Source: Agrobacterium tumefaciens
Lineage (GTDB): Bacteria; Pseudomonadota; Alphaproteobacteria; Rhizobiales; Rhizobiaceae
NCBI RefSeq assembly: GCF_017726655.1
Contig: NZ_CP072308.1
Coordinates: 930,001 to 994,000, forward strand
DNA length: 64,000 nucleotides
Direction: 5' to 3'
In this document: positions 8,512 to 17,478 of the stretch, one piece after another
Position numbering within the stretch: position 1 is the stretch's first letter
Layout: the number at the start of each line of letters is the position of its first letter
Position numbers and translations under genes: made by a program
The notes under the pieces: model-generated
What the model was told of the DNA's origin: nothing
Seen by the model: only the letters and a program-made list of their open reading frames with translations
Databases searched by the model: none

Positions 8512-8685
8512 GGCCGGAAGATACGGTCTCGATGGGCGTGCGACCAGTCCATATTGAAACCCGCCGCCACGCTTGTCAAAGCCGCCGCGCCGGAGCGGTA
8601 GTTTAGGCAGGGTAGATTGTCGCATTCGCATGGCGGGCGCTTCATGCTATGCAGCTTTCGAAATCTGATCGAAGGACATTCTCAC
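8512..8685. promoter_or_regulatory. divergent promoter region between the small membrane protein and hemB
   Basis: These 174 bases must drive both divergent genes. No FNR/FixK-type or other box with full dyad symmetry was recognised, although hemB genes in relatives can be oxygen-controlled. Confidence 0.35.
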
Positions 8686-9699
8686 ATGCAGGACAAAACG
8701 CATCTGGTCGACGAGATCACCGGCCATCGCCGCATGCGGCGCAATCGCAAAGCGGATTGGACGCGCCGTCTGGTGCAGGAAAACCGCCTGACCGTTGACG
8801 ATCTCATCTGGCCGGTGTTCGTCGTGCCGGGCAACAATATTCTTGAGCCGATCCCGGCCATGCCAGGCGTCAACCGCATGAGCGTCGATAAGCTGGTGGA
8901 AGCAGCGAAGGAAGCGGCCGACCTTGGCATTCCCGCCATCGCCACCTTCCCGAATATCGAGATGGAGCTGCGCGACGAGACCGGCTCCAACGCGCTCGAA
9001 GCAAACAATCTGATCAATCAGGCGACGCTTGCGGTCAAAAAAGCCGTCCCCAATATCGGCATGATCACCGATGTCGCGCTCGACCCCTTCACCAGCCATG
9101 GCCATGACGGCATCCTGCGCGGCGACGAGATCGTCAACGACGAGACCGTGGATCAGGTCGTCAGGGCGGCGATCCTTCAGGCGGAAGCCGGTTCGGACAT
9201 TATCTCCCCATCGGAGATGATGGATGGCCGCATCGGCGCCATTCGTCGCGGTCTTGATGCGGCCGGGCACCAGAATGTCGGCATCATGGCCTATGCGACG
9301 AAATTCTCGTCGGGCTATTACGGCCCCTATCGCGAGGCGATCTCCACCGCCGGCCTGCTGAAGGGTGACAAGAGCAGCTATTACATCAGCCCTGCCAATG
9401 GCATGGAGGCGATCCGCGACGCGGCACTCGACGTGGAGGAAGGCGCCGATATGCTGATGGTCAAGCCCGGCCTGCCCTATCTCGATATCTGCTGGCGGCT
9501 GAAGGAAAATTTTGGCCTGCCCACTTTCGCCTATCAGGTCTCCGGCGAATATACCCAGATCAAGGCCGCCGCCATGAATGGCTGGATCGACGGCGAGCGG
9601 GTGATGATGGAAACGCTTCTCTGTTTCAAGCGTGCGGGCTGTGATGGCATTCTTACCTATTTCGCCATCGAAGCCGCACGGAAACTGGCGAAGGGCTGA
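8686..9699 (+). CDS. hemB: delta-aminolevulinic acid dehydratase (porphobilinogen synthase)
   Basis: HemB joins two 5-aminolevulinate molecules into porphobilinogen for heme, siroheme and cobalamin synthesis. The 337-residue protein has the two active-site lysines: Lys206 in AYATKFSSGYYGPYREA and Lys260 in LMVKPGLPYLD. The zinc-site cysteines of the human and yeast enzymes are replaced by the ALDPFTSHGHDG segment (131-142), as in the magnesium- or potassium-dependent alphaproteobacterial type. The ATG at 8686 (MQDKTHLVDE) is preferred; a 23-residue upstream extension has no conserved character. Confidence 0.96.
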   Translation: MQDKTHLVDEITGHRRMRRNRKADWTRRLVQENRLTVDDLIWPVFVVPGNNILEPIPAMPGVNRMSVDKLVEAAKEAADLGIPAIATFPNIEMELRDETGSNALEANNLINQATLAVKKAVPNIGMITDVALDPFTSHGHDGILRGDEIVNDETVDQVVRAAILQAEAGSDIISPSEMMDGRIGAIRRGLDAAGHQNVGIMAYATKFSSGYYGPYREAISTAGLLKGDKSSYYISPANGMEAIRDAALDVEEGADMLMVKPGLPYLDICWRLKENFGLPTFAYQVSGEYTQIKAAAMNGWIDGERVMMETLLCFKRAGCDGILTYFAIEAARKLAKG

Positions 9700-9797
9700 A
9701 GGCCGAGGCTTATTGTATTCGGTCGTTTTCTTCCCATATTGTCTGCTGACACGGCACTCATGCCGCGCTGTCATGCCGTCTCAGGAGAAAACGACCG

Positions 9798-10256
9798 ATG
9801 AGCCTCGACCAGAACCCCACCTATGCCGCACCGGATGACTGGCGCGCCTATAGCGGCGTCCTGAGCCGGCGGGTCTTCGCATTCCTGATCGATTACGCGA
9901 TCGTTCTCCTCTTGTGCATCCCGGCTGCCGTGATCGTCTTTTTTCTCGGCATCATCACGCTGGGGCTTGGCTTCTTTCTCTACCCGGCGCTGTTCGTCAT
10001 TGTCGCGGTGCTTTATTTCGGCATGACGCTTGGCGGCCCCTCGCAGGCCACCCCCGGCATGCGCGCCGTGGGAATTGCGATGGCGCGCATGGATGGTCAG
10101 CGAATCGATTTTCTGATGTCCACGGTGCACATCGTGCTCTTCTGGATCATCAACTCGGTTTTGACGCCGTTCATCCTGCTGGCGGGCCTGTTTACGGAGC
10201 GCTCACGCCTTGTTCACGACTTCCTGCTCGGCACCGTTATCGTCAGAACGCGCTAA
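9798..10256 (+). CDS. RDD-family integral membrane protein
   Basis: This 152-residue protein has the RDD family pattern: a first helix preceded by SRRVFAFLIDY (Arg-Asp pair), two further hydrophobic segments, and TPGMRAVGIAM in the middle loop. It ends with a short arginine tail. RDD proteins are small inner-membrane proteins; some members are linked to ion exchange, but none of that is visible here. A Shine-Dalgarno AGGAG lies about ten bases before the ATG. A strong hairpin follows the stop. Confidence 0.85.
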   Translation: MSLDQNPTYAAPDDWRAYSGVLSRRVFAFLIDYAIVLLLCIPAAVIVFFLGIITLGLGFFLYPALFVIVAVLYFGMTLGGPSQATPGMRAVGIAMARMDGQRIDFLMSTVHIVLFWIINSVLTPFILLAGLFTERSRLVHDFLLGTVIVRTR

Positions 10257-10261
10257 TTTAG

Positions 10262-10289
10262 CGGAAAGCCGCGCAAACGCGGCTTTCCG
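10262..10289 (+). terminator. 12-bp perfect hairpin after the RDD gene
   Basis: CGGAAAGCCGCG pairs perfectly with CGCGGCTTTCCG around a CAAA loop, six bases after the stop codon. There is no U tract after the stem (it continues TGTGCC), so termination may be partial or only RNA-stabilising. Confidence 0.65.
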
Positions 10290-10433
10290 TGTGCCGAATA
10301 GCTCATCCCGCAGTTGACGTTTTCCGTCATTTTGCCATTCTGTGACATTATGCATGTCGCTTGAAGCGCCGCCGCCATCTCCGTGAAGTCACGGGGGCGC
10401 TTTATAACAGACGCAGGAGGCGATCACGGTTCG

Positions 10434-11192
10434 ATGAACACGCAGGCGACGCCCTCTCCCCAATTCTATCTTACGGCGCCGGCCACATGCCCCTATCTGC
10501 CGAACCAGATGGAGCGGAAGGTCTTCACCCATCTCGTTGGCCCGCGCGCCGCTGAAATGAACGACTTGCTGACCCAAGGCGGTTTTAGGCGCTCGCAGAA
10601 CATCGCCTATCGACCCGCCTGTGAAACCTGCCGCGCCTGCGTCTCCGTTCGCATCCTCACCGAGCAGTTCCAGCCGACGAAATCGATGCGACGCGTTCTC
10701 GCCGCCAACAAGGATGTCGTCGCCACCGTTCATGCGGCCGAACCCTCCACCGAACAGTTCGCCCTGTTTCGCCGCTACCTCGACCACCGCCACCAGTCCG
10801 GCGGCATGTCCGACATGTCTGCCCTCGATTACGCGATCATGGTGGAAGACACGCACGTGAACACTCGCATCATCGAATATCGCGTCCGCGAACCCGGCTC
10901 TGGCATTGATTCCAGCAAACGCGGTGAGTTGCTGGCCGTGGCGCTCAGCGACGTGATGAGCGACGGCCTGTCGATGGTCTATTCGTTCTTCAACCCGGAA
11001 CTCGAAAAGCGCTCGCTTGGGACCTACATGATCATCGATCATATCACCCGCACCCGCGCGCTCGGCCTGCCTCACGTCTATCTCGGCTATTGGGTCGATG
11101 GCTCGGAAAAGATGGGCTACAAGACCCGCTACCACCCGCAGGAGCATCTGACGCCGCGCGGGTGGGAGGTTTATACGCCGGAAGAAAAGTAA
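10434..11192 (+). CDS. bpt: aspartate/glutamate leucyltransferase (N-end rule, Bpt type)
   Basis: Bpt moves leucine from Leu-tRNA to N-terminal aspartate or glutamate of proteins, marking them for ClpS/ClpAP degradation. The 252-residue protein has the arginyl/leucyl-transferase N-terminal cysteine region ([13 protein letters not shown], residues 62-74) and the C-terminal GNAT-like half with [18 protein letters not shown] near residue 220. Length and order match bacterial Bpt/Ate proteins. The ATG at 10434 lies 13 bases after an AGGAGG, a slightly long spacing; a start 51 bases upstream is possible but less conserved. Confidence 0.92.
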   Translation: MNTQATPSPQFYLTAPATCPYLPNQMERKVFTHLVGPRAAEMNDLLTQGGFRRSQNIAYRPACETCRACVSVRILTEQFQPTKSMRRVLAANKDVVATVHAAEPSTEQFALFRRYLDHRHQSGGMSDMSALDYAIMVEDTHVNTRIIEYRVREPGSGIDSSKRGELLAVALSDVMSDGLSMVYSFFNPELEKRSLGTYMIIDHITRTRALGLPHVYLGYWVDGSEKMGYKTRYHPQEHLTPRGWEVYTPEEK

Positions 11193-11251
11193 TTGTTCGC
11201 AAAACTTAGCAGATATATTATGATGCACTCCATTTGATAAGGAGTATTTTC

Positions 11252-11494
11252 ATGAAGATAAATTTAATCACGATCGGTGAAGATACTGGTCTTGTCATCC
11301 CCAAGCAAATTATCGAACGACTGGGGTGGCAGGCAGGCGACTTGCTCAACATGCATTGTGATGGTGATCTGCTTGAGTTACGAGCTCACAGCGCAAGCGA
11401 ACAAGCGACAGACAACTTCAATCGTCAGTTAGAATCTGCTCGGCATGCGATGCGCAAATATCATGTTGCCCTAAAGGCGCTTGCCGAGTCATGA
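11252..11494 (+). CDS. AbrB/MazE-type antitoxin, orphan
   Basis: This 80-residue protein has a SpoVT-AbrB swapped-hairpin DNA-binding domain in its first 48 residues (GEDTGLVIPKQIIERLGWQAGD). Its helical tail, ending MRKYHVALKALAES, is typical of antitoxins paired with Doc toxins. AAGGAG sits eight bases before the ATG at 11252. The stop overlaps a second ATG (ATGA), as in intact antitoxin-doc pairs, but the following frame ends after nine codons. The surviving gene may still bind DNA, or may be decaying. Confidence 0.8.
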   Translation: MKINLITIGEDTGLVIPKQIIERLGWQAGDLLNMHCDGDLLELRAHSASEQATDNFNRQLESARHAMRKYHVALKALAES

Positions 11495-11520
11495 CGTCTC
11501 CATTGGTCCTGTCGCGATAA
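11491..11520 (+). pseudogene. nine-codon stub of a Doc-family toxin
   Basis: The frame opened by the ATG that overlaps the antitoxin stop reads MTSPLVLSR and then TAA. Doc/Fic-type toxins of this pair commonly begin with a few residues and then a WLSR-like motif, so this looks like the first codons of a lost toxin. Nothing recognisable continues in any frame before the parC 3' end at 11570. The identification is inference from a very short match and the overlapping-stop layout. Confidence 0.5.
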
Positions 11521-11569
11521 GCAAGAGGCTTGAACCGCCCCAGGCTAAGCCGGAGCGGCATCTGAATCC

Positions 11570-13822
11570 TCACCCGCCAAATTTCCCGCTCCGCGGAAAG
11601 CCCTTTGGCACAGTGCGGCCCGCTGTTGCGCGGTCGGCGAGCCATTCGCGCAGTTCTTCGCCAACCTTGGTAAAAATACGCCCGGCCGTGTCGGACCAGC
11701 TGAGGCCGTCGGCGAGCGCGAAACATTTCACATCCACGACGCCACCGTCCTTGTAGCGCTGCAGGCGCACGCCCTTGCCGCGCGACATTTCCGGGACCTG
11801 CGCCAGCGGGAATGCCAGGAGCTTGCGGTTTTCTCCGACCACAGCGACGTGGTCGCCGCTAACGGGAACCGCGAGCTTGGCTTCGTCAGGCATGGATACG
11901 TTCATGATCTGCTTGCCCTTGCGGGTATTCGCGACCATTTCGCTTTCTGCGACGATGAACCCATTGCCGGCGGTGGAGACCAACAGCAGCTTGCGTGAGG
12001 GATCATGCACGAAGGCGGTCAGGATATCCTGATCGTTTTCCATATCGACCATGATGCGGATCGGCTCGCCATGACCACGACCACCCGGCAGCTTGTCGGC
12101 GCCGAGCGTATAGGCCTTGCCGCCAGTCGTCAGCAGCAAGAGCTTGTCCGTGGTCTGTGCCGGGAAAGCCAGTTTCGGGCCGTCTCCTTCCTTGAAGGTG
12201 AGCGATGAGGTGTCGGACATATGTCCCTTCAGCGCCCGGATCCAGCCCTTCTGCGAAATGACGATGGTGACCGGCTCCTTCTCGATCATCGCCTGCTGTA
12301 TGGCCTCGATATCGGCATCCGGCGCATCCGCAAATTGCGTGCGGCGGCGACCGAGTTCGGTCGCCTTCGCGTATTTCTTTTTGACCTCGCCGATTTCCCA
12401 GGCGATAGTCTGCCACTGCTTGTCATCAGAAGCGATCAGCGCTTCGATCTCGGCCTTCTCATTCGTCAGTTCGTCGAATTCCTTGCGGATTTCGAATTCC
12501 TCGAGCTTGCGCAGATTGCGCAGCCGCATATTGAGGATGGATTCAGCCTGCAGGTCCGTCAGCGACCATTTCGCCATCATCACCTGTTTCGGCTCATCCT
12601 CCTCGCGGATGATGCGGATCACCTCGTCGAGGTTGAGATAGGCGATGAGGAGACCGCCTAGAATCTCCAGCCTGCGGTCGATCGCGGCAAGGCGATGGCG
12701 GGAACGGCGGACCAGCACGTCCTTGCGATGCGCCAGCCACTCGGTCAGCACCTCGTTCAGCGCCATCACCTTCGGCACCTTGCCGAGCGACAGCACGTTC
12801 ATGTTGAGCGGCAGGCGGCTTTCGAGGTCGGAGAGACGGAAGAGCGATTCCATCAACAACGTCGCATCGACGGTGCGGCTCTTCGGAACCAGCACGATAC
12901 GCACATCTTCGGCGGATTCGTCTCTGACATCTTCAAGCAGCGGCAGCTTGCGCGCGATCAGCAATTCGGCGATCTTCTCGATCAACCGCGATTTCTGAAC
13001 CTGGAACGGAATTTCGGTGATGACGATCTGATAACCGCCGCGGCCCAGGTCTTCCGTTTCCCATTTGGCGCGCACGCGGAACCCACCGCGGCCGGTCTTG
13101 TAGGCATCGAGAATGTTCTCGCGGCTTTCGACGATCACGCCGCCGGTCGGCAGGTCGGGACCGGGAATGAACTCGACCAGCTTTTCAACCGGCGCATCGG
13201 GATGCTTGATGAGGTACAGCGCCGCGTCACATAGCTCGTGTGCGTTGTGCGGCGGGATCGACGTCGCCATGCCGACAGCGATGCCGGAAGCGCCATTCGC
13301 CAGCAGGTTCGGAAACGCGCCGGGCAGAACAACCGGCTCGGAATTGGATTCGTCGTAGGTGTCGCGGAAATCGACCGCATCCTCACCGATACCCTCGAGC
13401 AGAAGCTCGGCCACCGCCGTCATCTTGCTTTCGGTGTAACGCATGGCGGCAGGACTATCACCGTCGATGTTACCGAAGTTGCCCTGCCCGTCGACCAGCG
13501 GATAACGCAGAGAGAAATCCTGCGCCAGACGCGCTAGCGCATCATAGATCGCCTGGTCGCCGTGGGGGTGGTAGTTACCCATCACCTCACCGACGATCTT
13601 CGCGCATTTGCGGAAGGCGGAATTGGGCCTCAGGCCCATTTCGCTCATGGCATACACAATACGGCGGTGGACCGGCTTCAGGCCGTCGCGAACATCCGGC
13701 AGCGCACGATGCATGATCGTGGACAAGGCGTAAGCGAGGTAGCGCTCTTCCAGCGCTGCCTTCAAATCGACCGGATGAATATTATCGTCTCCGCCGGACG
13801 GAGGTACAAGATTTTTTCCCAT
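11570..13822 (-). CDS. parC: DNA topoisomerase IV subunit A
   Basis: ParC is the DNA-cleaving subunit of topoisomerase IV, which unlinks daughter chromosomes. The 750-residue protein has the breakage-reunion domain with the catalytic tyrosine Tyr129 in AAMRYTES and a degenerate beta-pinwheel C-terminal region. It is ParC rather than GyrA because it lacks a clear GyrA box and starts [24 protein letters not shown]. In the quinolone-determining helix the sequence is [12 protein letters not shown]: Gln90 stands where E. coli ParC has Ser80, and Asp94 where it has Glu84. It is transcribed alone. Confidence 0.95.
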   Translation of the reverse strand: MGKNLVPPSGGDDNIHPVDLKAALEERYLAYALSTIMHRALPDVRDGLKPVHRRIVYAMSEMGLRPNSAFRKCAKIVGEVMGNYHPHGDQAIYDALARLAQDFSLRYPLVDGQGNFGNIDGDSPAAMRYTESKMTAVAELLLEGIGEDAVDFRDTYDESNSEPVVLPGAFPNLLANGASGIAVGMATSIPPHNAHELCDAALYLIKHPDAPVEKLVEFIPGPDLPTGGVIVESRENILDAYKTGRGGFRVRAKWETEDLGRGGYQIVITEIPFQVQKSRLIEKIAELLIARKLPLLEDVRDESAEDVRIVLVPKSRTVDATLLMESLFRLSDLESRLPLNMNVLSLGKVPKVMALNEVLTEWLAHRKDVLVRRSRHRLAAIDRRLEILGGLLIAYLNLDEVIRIIREEDEPKQVMMAKWSLTDLQAESILNMRLRNLRKLEEFEIRKEFDELTNEKAEIEALIASDDKQWQTIAWEIGEVKKKYAKATELGRRRTQFADAPDADIEAIQQAMIEKEPVTIVISQKGWIRALKGHMSDTSSLTFKEGDGPKLAFPAQTTDKLLLLTTGGKAYTLGADKLPGGRGHGEPIRIMVDMENDQDILTAFVHDPSRKLLLVSTAGNGFIVAESEMVANTRKGKQIMNVSMPDEAKLAVPVSGDHVAVVGENRKLLAFPLAQVPEMSRGKGVRLQRYKDGGVVDVKCFALADGLSWSDTAGRIFTKVGEELREWLADRATAGRTVPKGFPRSGKFGG

Positions 13823-14051
13823 GGTGCTTGACTAGCGGAAATGGCGATTCCCGGCAAGAAACACAGGGGTCGCGGCTGTGGATGAAATCACCGCTGCCAT
13901 TCGGTTTTTTGTTAACCGCGCTCCAAATGCCGCAATGCCGCCGTCATGGGAATCGATCTAAATCCCCTAGACCTTTGAATATCAGCGAATATAAGTATCA
14001 CCATAAGCATTGAGGCACGGCTTGCAGCCGTACGTTGAGGGAAGAAACATC

Positions 14052-15242
14052 ATGAGACTGAAATCCACCCGGCAGGTTCTTTTTGCGAGCGCCGCGCTTC
14101 TCGCCCTATCCGCGCCGGCCTTCGCGCTGGATGGTGGCGACGTGCTGAAGAAGATCAATGCCGCTTACGCTGCCCAGGGCGGTCAGATCGCGGCCGGTAC
14201 CGTTGCCGTCAACGGCTCGACGGTAACGCTGAACGACGTGACCCTCAGCGCCGTTGCCGACCCGGCCAAGAAAATCCCGGTTGGCAACATCACGCTTGAT
14301 GGCGTCGAGGAAAACAACGGCGGCTACAAGATCAAGAACGCCCGTTTCGACAACATCGACTACAAGCAGGACAAGGTCGAGATCAAGGCCAGCGACATCT
14401 ACATGTCCGGCCTCGTCATCCCCGCTGATGCCACCACCGGCACAGTCGATGCGCTGATGTTCTACGACGAAGCCCATAGCGGCCCGATTTCCGTGTCCGT
14501 CGACGGCAAGCAGGCCTTCTCGCTCGAGGAAACCAGCGCAACGATGTCGGTCAGCGACGACAAGAATTCGATCGGCTTCGACCTCGACGCCTCCGGCTTC
14601 AAGGCCGACCTCAGCGACGTCACCGATCCCGCCACCAAGGATGCCATCGAGAAGCTGAAGCTGCAGGCGCTTTCCGGCGACATGACCATGAGCGGCAGCT
14701 GGGAAGTGGCTTCCGGCACTGTTGATGTCGAAGAATACGCGATCGATCTCGATGATGTTGGCCGTCTCAACATGTCGTTCGGTTTCTCCGGCTATACGCT
14801 CGCCTTCATCAAGTCGATGCAGGAAACGGTGAAGGCGCAGGCTGCCAATCCGAACAAGGAACAGGCGGACCAGGCCGCGAGCCTTGCCATGCTCGGCCTG
14901 ATGCAGCAGCTCTCTTTCGTCAACGCCGAGATCAGCTTTGAAGATGCCAGCATCACCAAGCGCGCGATTGACTATGCGGCAAGCCAGCAGGGCATGACCA
15001 GCGACCAGCTCGCCCAGACGATCAAGGGCATGGCGCCGATCATGATGGCCTCGCTCAACGTTCCGGAATTGCAGAACATGGTGTCGGCGGCGATCAACAC
15101 CTATATCGACGATCCGAAGAACTTCTCGATCACGGCAGCGCCGGAAAAGCCGGTGCCGTTCCCCATGATCATGGGCGCTGCCATGGGCGCGCCGAACACC
15201 CTGCCGAAAATGCTCGGCGTGACGGTGACGGCAAACGAATAA
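14052..15242 (+). CDS. exported protein of unknown function
   Basis: This 396-residue protein has a clear Sec signal peptide (basic start, hydrophobic core, SAPAFALD cleavage region near residue 27). The mature part is rich in alternating polar and hydrophobic strands: repeated segments about giving or modulating beta structure, such as TLNDVTLSAVAD and NITLDGVEENNGGYK. No enzyme motif is visible. It may be periplasmic or outer-membrane associated. GAGGGAAG lies about ten bases before the ATG at 14052. A strong shared terminator follows at 15251. Confidence 0.75.
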   Translation: MRLKSTRQVLFASAALLALSAPAFALDGGDVLKKINAAYAAQGGQIAAGTVAVNGSTVTLNDVTLSAVADPAKKIPVGNITLDGVEENNGGYKIKNARFDNIDYKQDKVEIKASDIYMSGLVIPADATTGTVDALMFYDEAHSGPISVSVDGKQAFSLEETSATMSVSDDKNSIGFDLDASGFKADLSDVTDPATKDAIEKLKLQALSGDMTMSGSWEVASGTVDVEEYAIDLDDVGRLNMSFGFSGYTLAFIKSMQETVKAQAANPNKEQADQAASLAMLGLMQQLSFVNAEISFEDASITKRAIDYAASQQGMTSDQLAQTIKGMAPIMMASLNVPELQNMVSAAINTYIDDPKNFSITAAPEKPVPFPMIMGAAMGAPNTLPKMLGVTVTANE

Positions 15243-15250
15243 GACAAGGA

Positions 15251-15282
15251 AGCCCCGGTCATTGCACCGGGGCTTTTCTTTT
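15251..15282. terminator. bidirectional intrinsic terminator
   Basis: AGCCCCGG pairs with CCGGGGCT (15251-15258 with 15267-15274) and is followed by a T-rich run. It begins eight bases after the exported-protein stop and sits just before the SulP gene's 3' end on the other strand, so it can serve both. Confidence 0.85.
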
Positions 15283-15286
15283 GCGC

Positions 15287-16768
15287 TCAGTGCAGCGGCG
15301 CGGCGGCGCCATCCTGCTTATCGTGCAGGGCGAAGCGGTCGATCATGTGGGCGCTTGCCTCGTTGACGCCGATCACCTCGACCCGCCTGCCGGCCTTGCG
15401 AAATTTCAGCACCACCTTGTCCAGAGCGCCGACCGCGGAAATGTCCCACAGATGCGCCTGCGTGACATCGATTGTCACCGCCTCAACCTCTTCGGAGAAA
15501 TCGAAAGCGGCAATGAAGCTTTCCGTCGAGGCGAAGAAAATCTGACCATCGACGCGATAGATCCGCTCCCGGCCATCGGCCGAAAGCTCCGCCCGGACAT
15601 GGAAGAGTTTCGACACCTTGCCCGCGAAAAACACGCCGGAGAGAAGGACGCCGGCCAGCACGCCCTTTGCGAGATCGTGGGTCGCAAGCACCGTGCCGAC
15701 CGTGACCAGCATGACGATGCTGGAGGATGGCGGGTTGCGGCGCAGATCGAGGATGGAGCGCCACGAGAATGTGCCGATGGAGACCATGATCATCACCGCC
15801 ACCAGCGCGGCCATGGGAATGATACGCACGAGATCATCCAGCACCAGTATGAGGAACAGCAGGAACGCGCCCGCGACGAAGGTAGACAAGCGGCCACGAC
15901 CGCCCGAACTGACATTGATGACGGACTGGCCGATCATGGCGCAGCCGCCCATGCCGCCGATGAGGGCGGAGGCGATATTGCTCGTTCCCTGCCCGATGCA
16001 TTCCCGGCTCTTGTTGCTGCCCGTATCCGTCATGTCGTCGACGATCTGCGCCGTCAGCAGCGATTCCAGCAGACCGACGGCGGCGAGCGCCACGGAATAG
16101 GGAAAGATGATCTGCAGCGTCTCGAAGGTCAGTGGTACCTGTGGCAGGGCGAATATCGGCAGCGTGGAGGGCAATTCACCGAGATCGCCGACCGTGCGGA
16201 TATCCATGCCGGAGAAGACGGCGACACAGGTGAGAACGATGATGGCGACCAGCGGCGAAGGCACGATTTTGGTGACCAGCGGGAAGAGATAGATGATCGC
16301 AAGACCGGCAGCGATCATGACATAGGTTTCGACCGGGACGCCGATCAGTTCCGGCAATTGCGCCATGAAGATCAGGATCGCCAGCGCATTGACGAAGCCG
16401 GTCATGACCGAACGCGAGACGAAGCGCATCACCCGGCCGAGTTTTACAAGGCCCGCCAGAATTTGCAGCACGCCCATGAGGATGGTGGCGGCGAAGAGAT
16501 ATTGCAGCCCGTGTTCCTTGACGAGCGTAACCATCAGGACGGCCGTGGCGGCGGTTGCCGCCGAGATCATGCCCGGTCTGCCGCCGGTGAAGGCGGAAAC
16601 GCAGGCGATCGCAAAGGAGGCGAACAACCCCACCTTCGGATCGACCCCGGCGATGACGGAAAAGCCGATGGCTTCGGGAATGAGGGCGAGTGCCACGACG
16701 ATGCCGGAAAGGAGATCGCCGCGAATATTGGAAAACCACTCACGTCTGTAAGTCTGAAATCTGTTCAT
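15287..16768 (-). CDS. SulP-family anion transporter with C-terminal STAS domain
   Basis: SulP transporters (sulfate permease and BicA bicarbonate transporters) are inner-membrane anion symporters. The 493-residue protein has about ten to twelve hydrophobic segments, the N-terminal signature [19 protein letters not shown], a central block [19 protein letters not shown], and a C-terminal STAS domain from about residue 385 ([15 protein letters not shown]). The ATG at 16768 ([11 protein letters not shown]) is chosen because the conserved region starts there; upstream codons are not conserved. Substrate cannot be decided between bicarbonate and sulfate. Confidence 0.9.
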   Translation of the reverse strand: MNRFQTYRREWFSNIRGDLLSGIVVALALIPEAIGFSVIAGVDPKVGLFASFAIACVSAFTGGRPGMISAATAATAVLMVTLVKEHGLQYLFAATILMGVLQILAGLVKLGRVMRFVSRSVMTGFVNALAILIFMAQLPELIGVPVETYVMIAAGLAIIYLFPLVTKIVPSPLVAIIVLTCVAVFSGMDIRTVGDLGELPSTLPIFALPQVPLTFETLQIIFPYSVALAAVGLLESLLTAQIVDDMTDTGSNKSRECIGQGTSNIASALIGGMGGCAMIGQSVINVSSGGRGRLSTFVAGAFLLFLILVLDDLVRIIPMAALVAVMIMVSIGTFSWRSILDLRRNPPSSSIVMLVTVGTVLATHDLAKGVLAGVLLSGVFFAGKVSKLFHVRAELSADGRERIYRVDGQIFFASTESFIAAFDFSEEVEAVTIDVTQAHLWDISAVGALDKVVLKFRKAGRRVEVIGVNEASAHMIDRFALHDKQDGAAAPLH

Positions 16769-16922
16769 CTGATTTTTTCGCAAATAATGACGCACCGGCC
16801 GGAGCCATGTCCGGTAGATTGAAATGAAATGTCGGTGCTTTGCGTTGTCTGGCGGATCGGCGGCCAGAAGAGCCACCCGGGATTTCACCGGGTCCGTGGT
16901 GAGTAATTCACCTATAAACAGC

Positions 16923-16954
16923 AAAAAAGCGGGCCGCAAGTTGCACTCCCGCTT
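16923..16954 (-). terminator. intrinsic terminator of the FUSC-like gene
   Basis: On the minus strand the sequence forms AAGCGGG paired with CCCGCTT and ends in six T (complement of 16923-16928). It lies about 45 bases past the stop of the gene ending at 17000. Confidence 0.8.
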
Positions 16955-16999
16955 TCGATGTCTGCAATCGTATGCCTCATGCCGCTGTGCGCAAGACCG

Positions 17000-17476
17000 C
17001 TAGAGCTTCAGCCGCTCGCGAAAGAAGACGAGCGCTACGGCTACACCGGTCGCGACACCCACGATCACATCGACAAAACGGACAAAGCCGGCAACCTGCG
17101 GCCCCATGAGGAGGACCAGCATGGCCGAGGCCCCCGCCTGGATCGGCACGACTGCCGGCAGACCGAAGGTGGTGGCGAGGATCATGGCGATGAAGGTCGC
17201 CGAGGCGAGCCGGATTTCAGCGAAATCGTGCGGGACGAGAAGTGCCACCTCCCCCACGAGGATACCGATGGTGACGCCAACCATCAGCCCTAGTCCCTGA
17301 CGGACGTGGCTTGGGATGCCGGGAGAGAGACAGATCAGCGCGCTGATCGCGGCGAAGACCGGCTGGCTGTGGCCAAGCCATTCTCGCGCAATCCAGAACG
17401 CAAAAGCGGCCGCAAGTGCGGCCGCCAATGCACGGGTGAAGGCTGCGCGAACACGGTCGAGCAGCGTCTTCAACAC
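17000..17476 (-). CDS. FUSC-like (aromatic acid exporter family) membrane protein
   Basis: This 158-residue inner-membrane protein has four to five hydrophobic segments and a segment PVFAAISALICLSPG followed by GLGLMVGVTIGILVGE. These resemble the N-terminal membrane half of fusaric acid resistance/YccS-like proteins. It has no cytoplasmic domain, so it is a minimal member. It begins two bases after the aspS stop on the same strand and likely shares its transcript. Transport role is inferred from family only. Confidence 0.75.
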   Translation of the reverse strand: MLKTLLDRVRAAFTRALAAALAAAFAFWIAREWLGHSQPVFAAISALICLSPGIPSHVRQGLGLMVGVTIGILVGEVALLVPHDFAEIRLASATFIAMILATTFGLPAVVPIQAGASAMLVLLMGPQVAGFVRFVDVIVGVATGVAVALVFFRERLKL

Positions 17477-17478
17477 GA

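Noticed and set aside
15287..16822. Long plus-strand frame opposite the SulP gene
   Set aside because: Antisense to an intact SulP transporter with STAS domain; its histidine- and glutamate-rich composition is what complementing hydrophobic helices produces.
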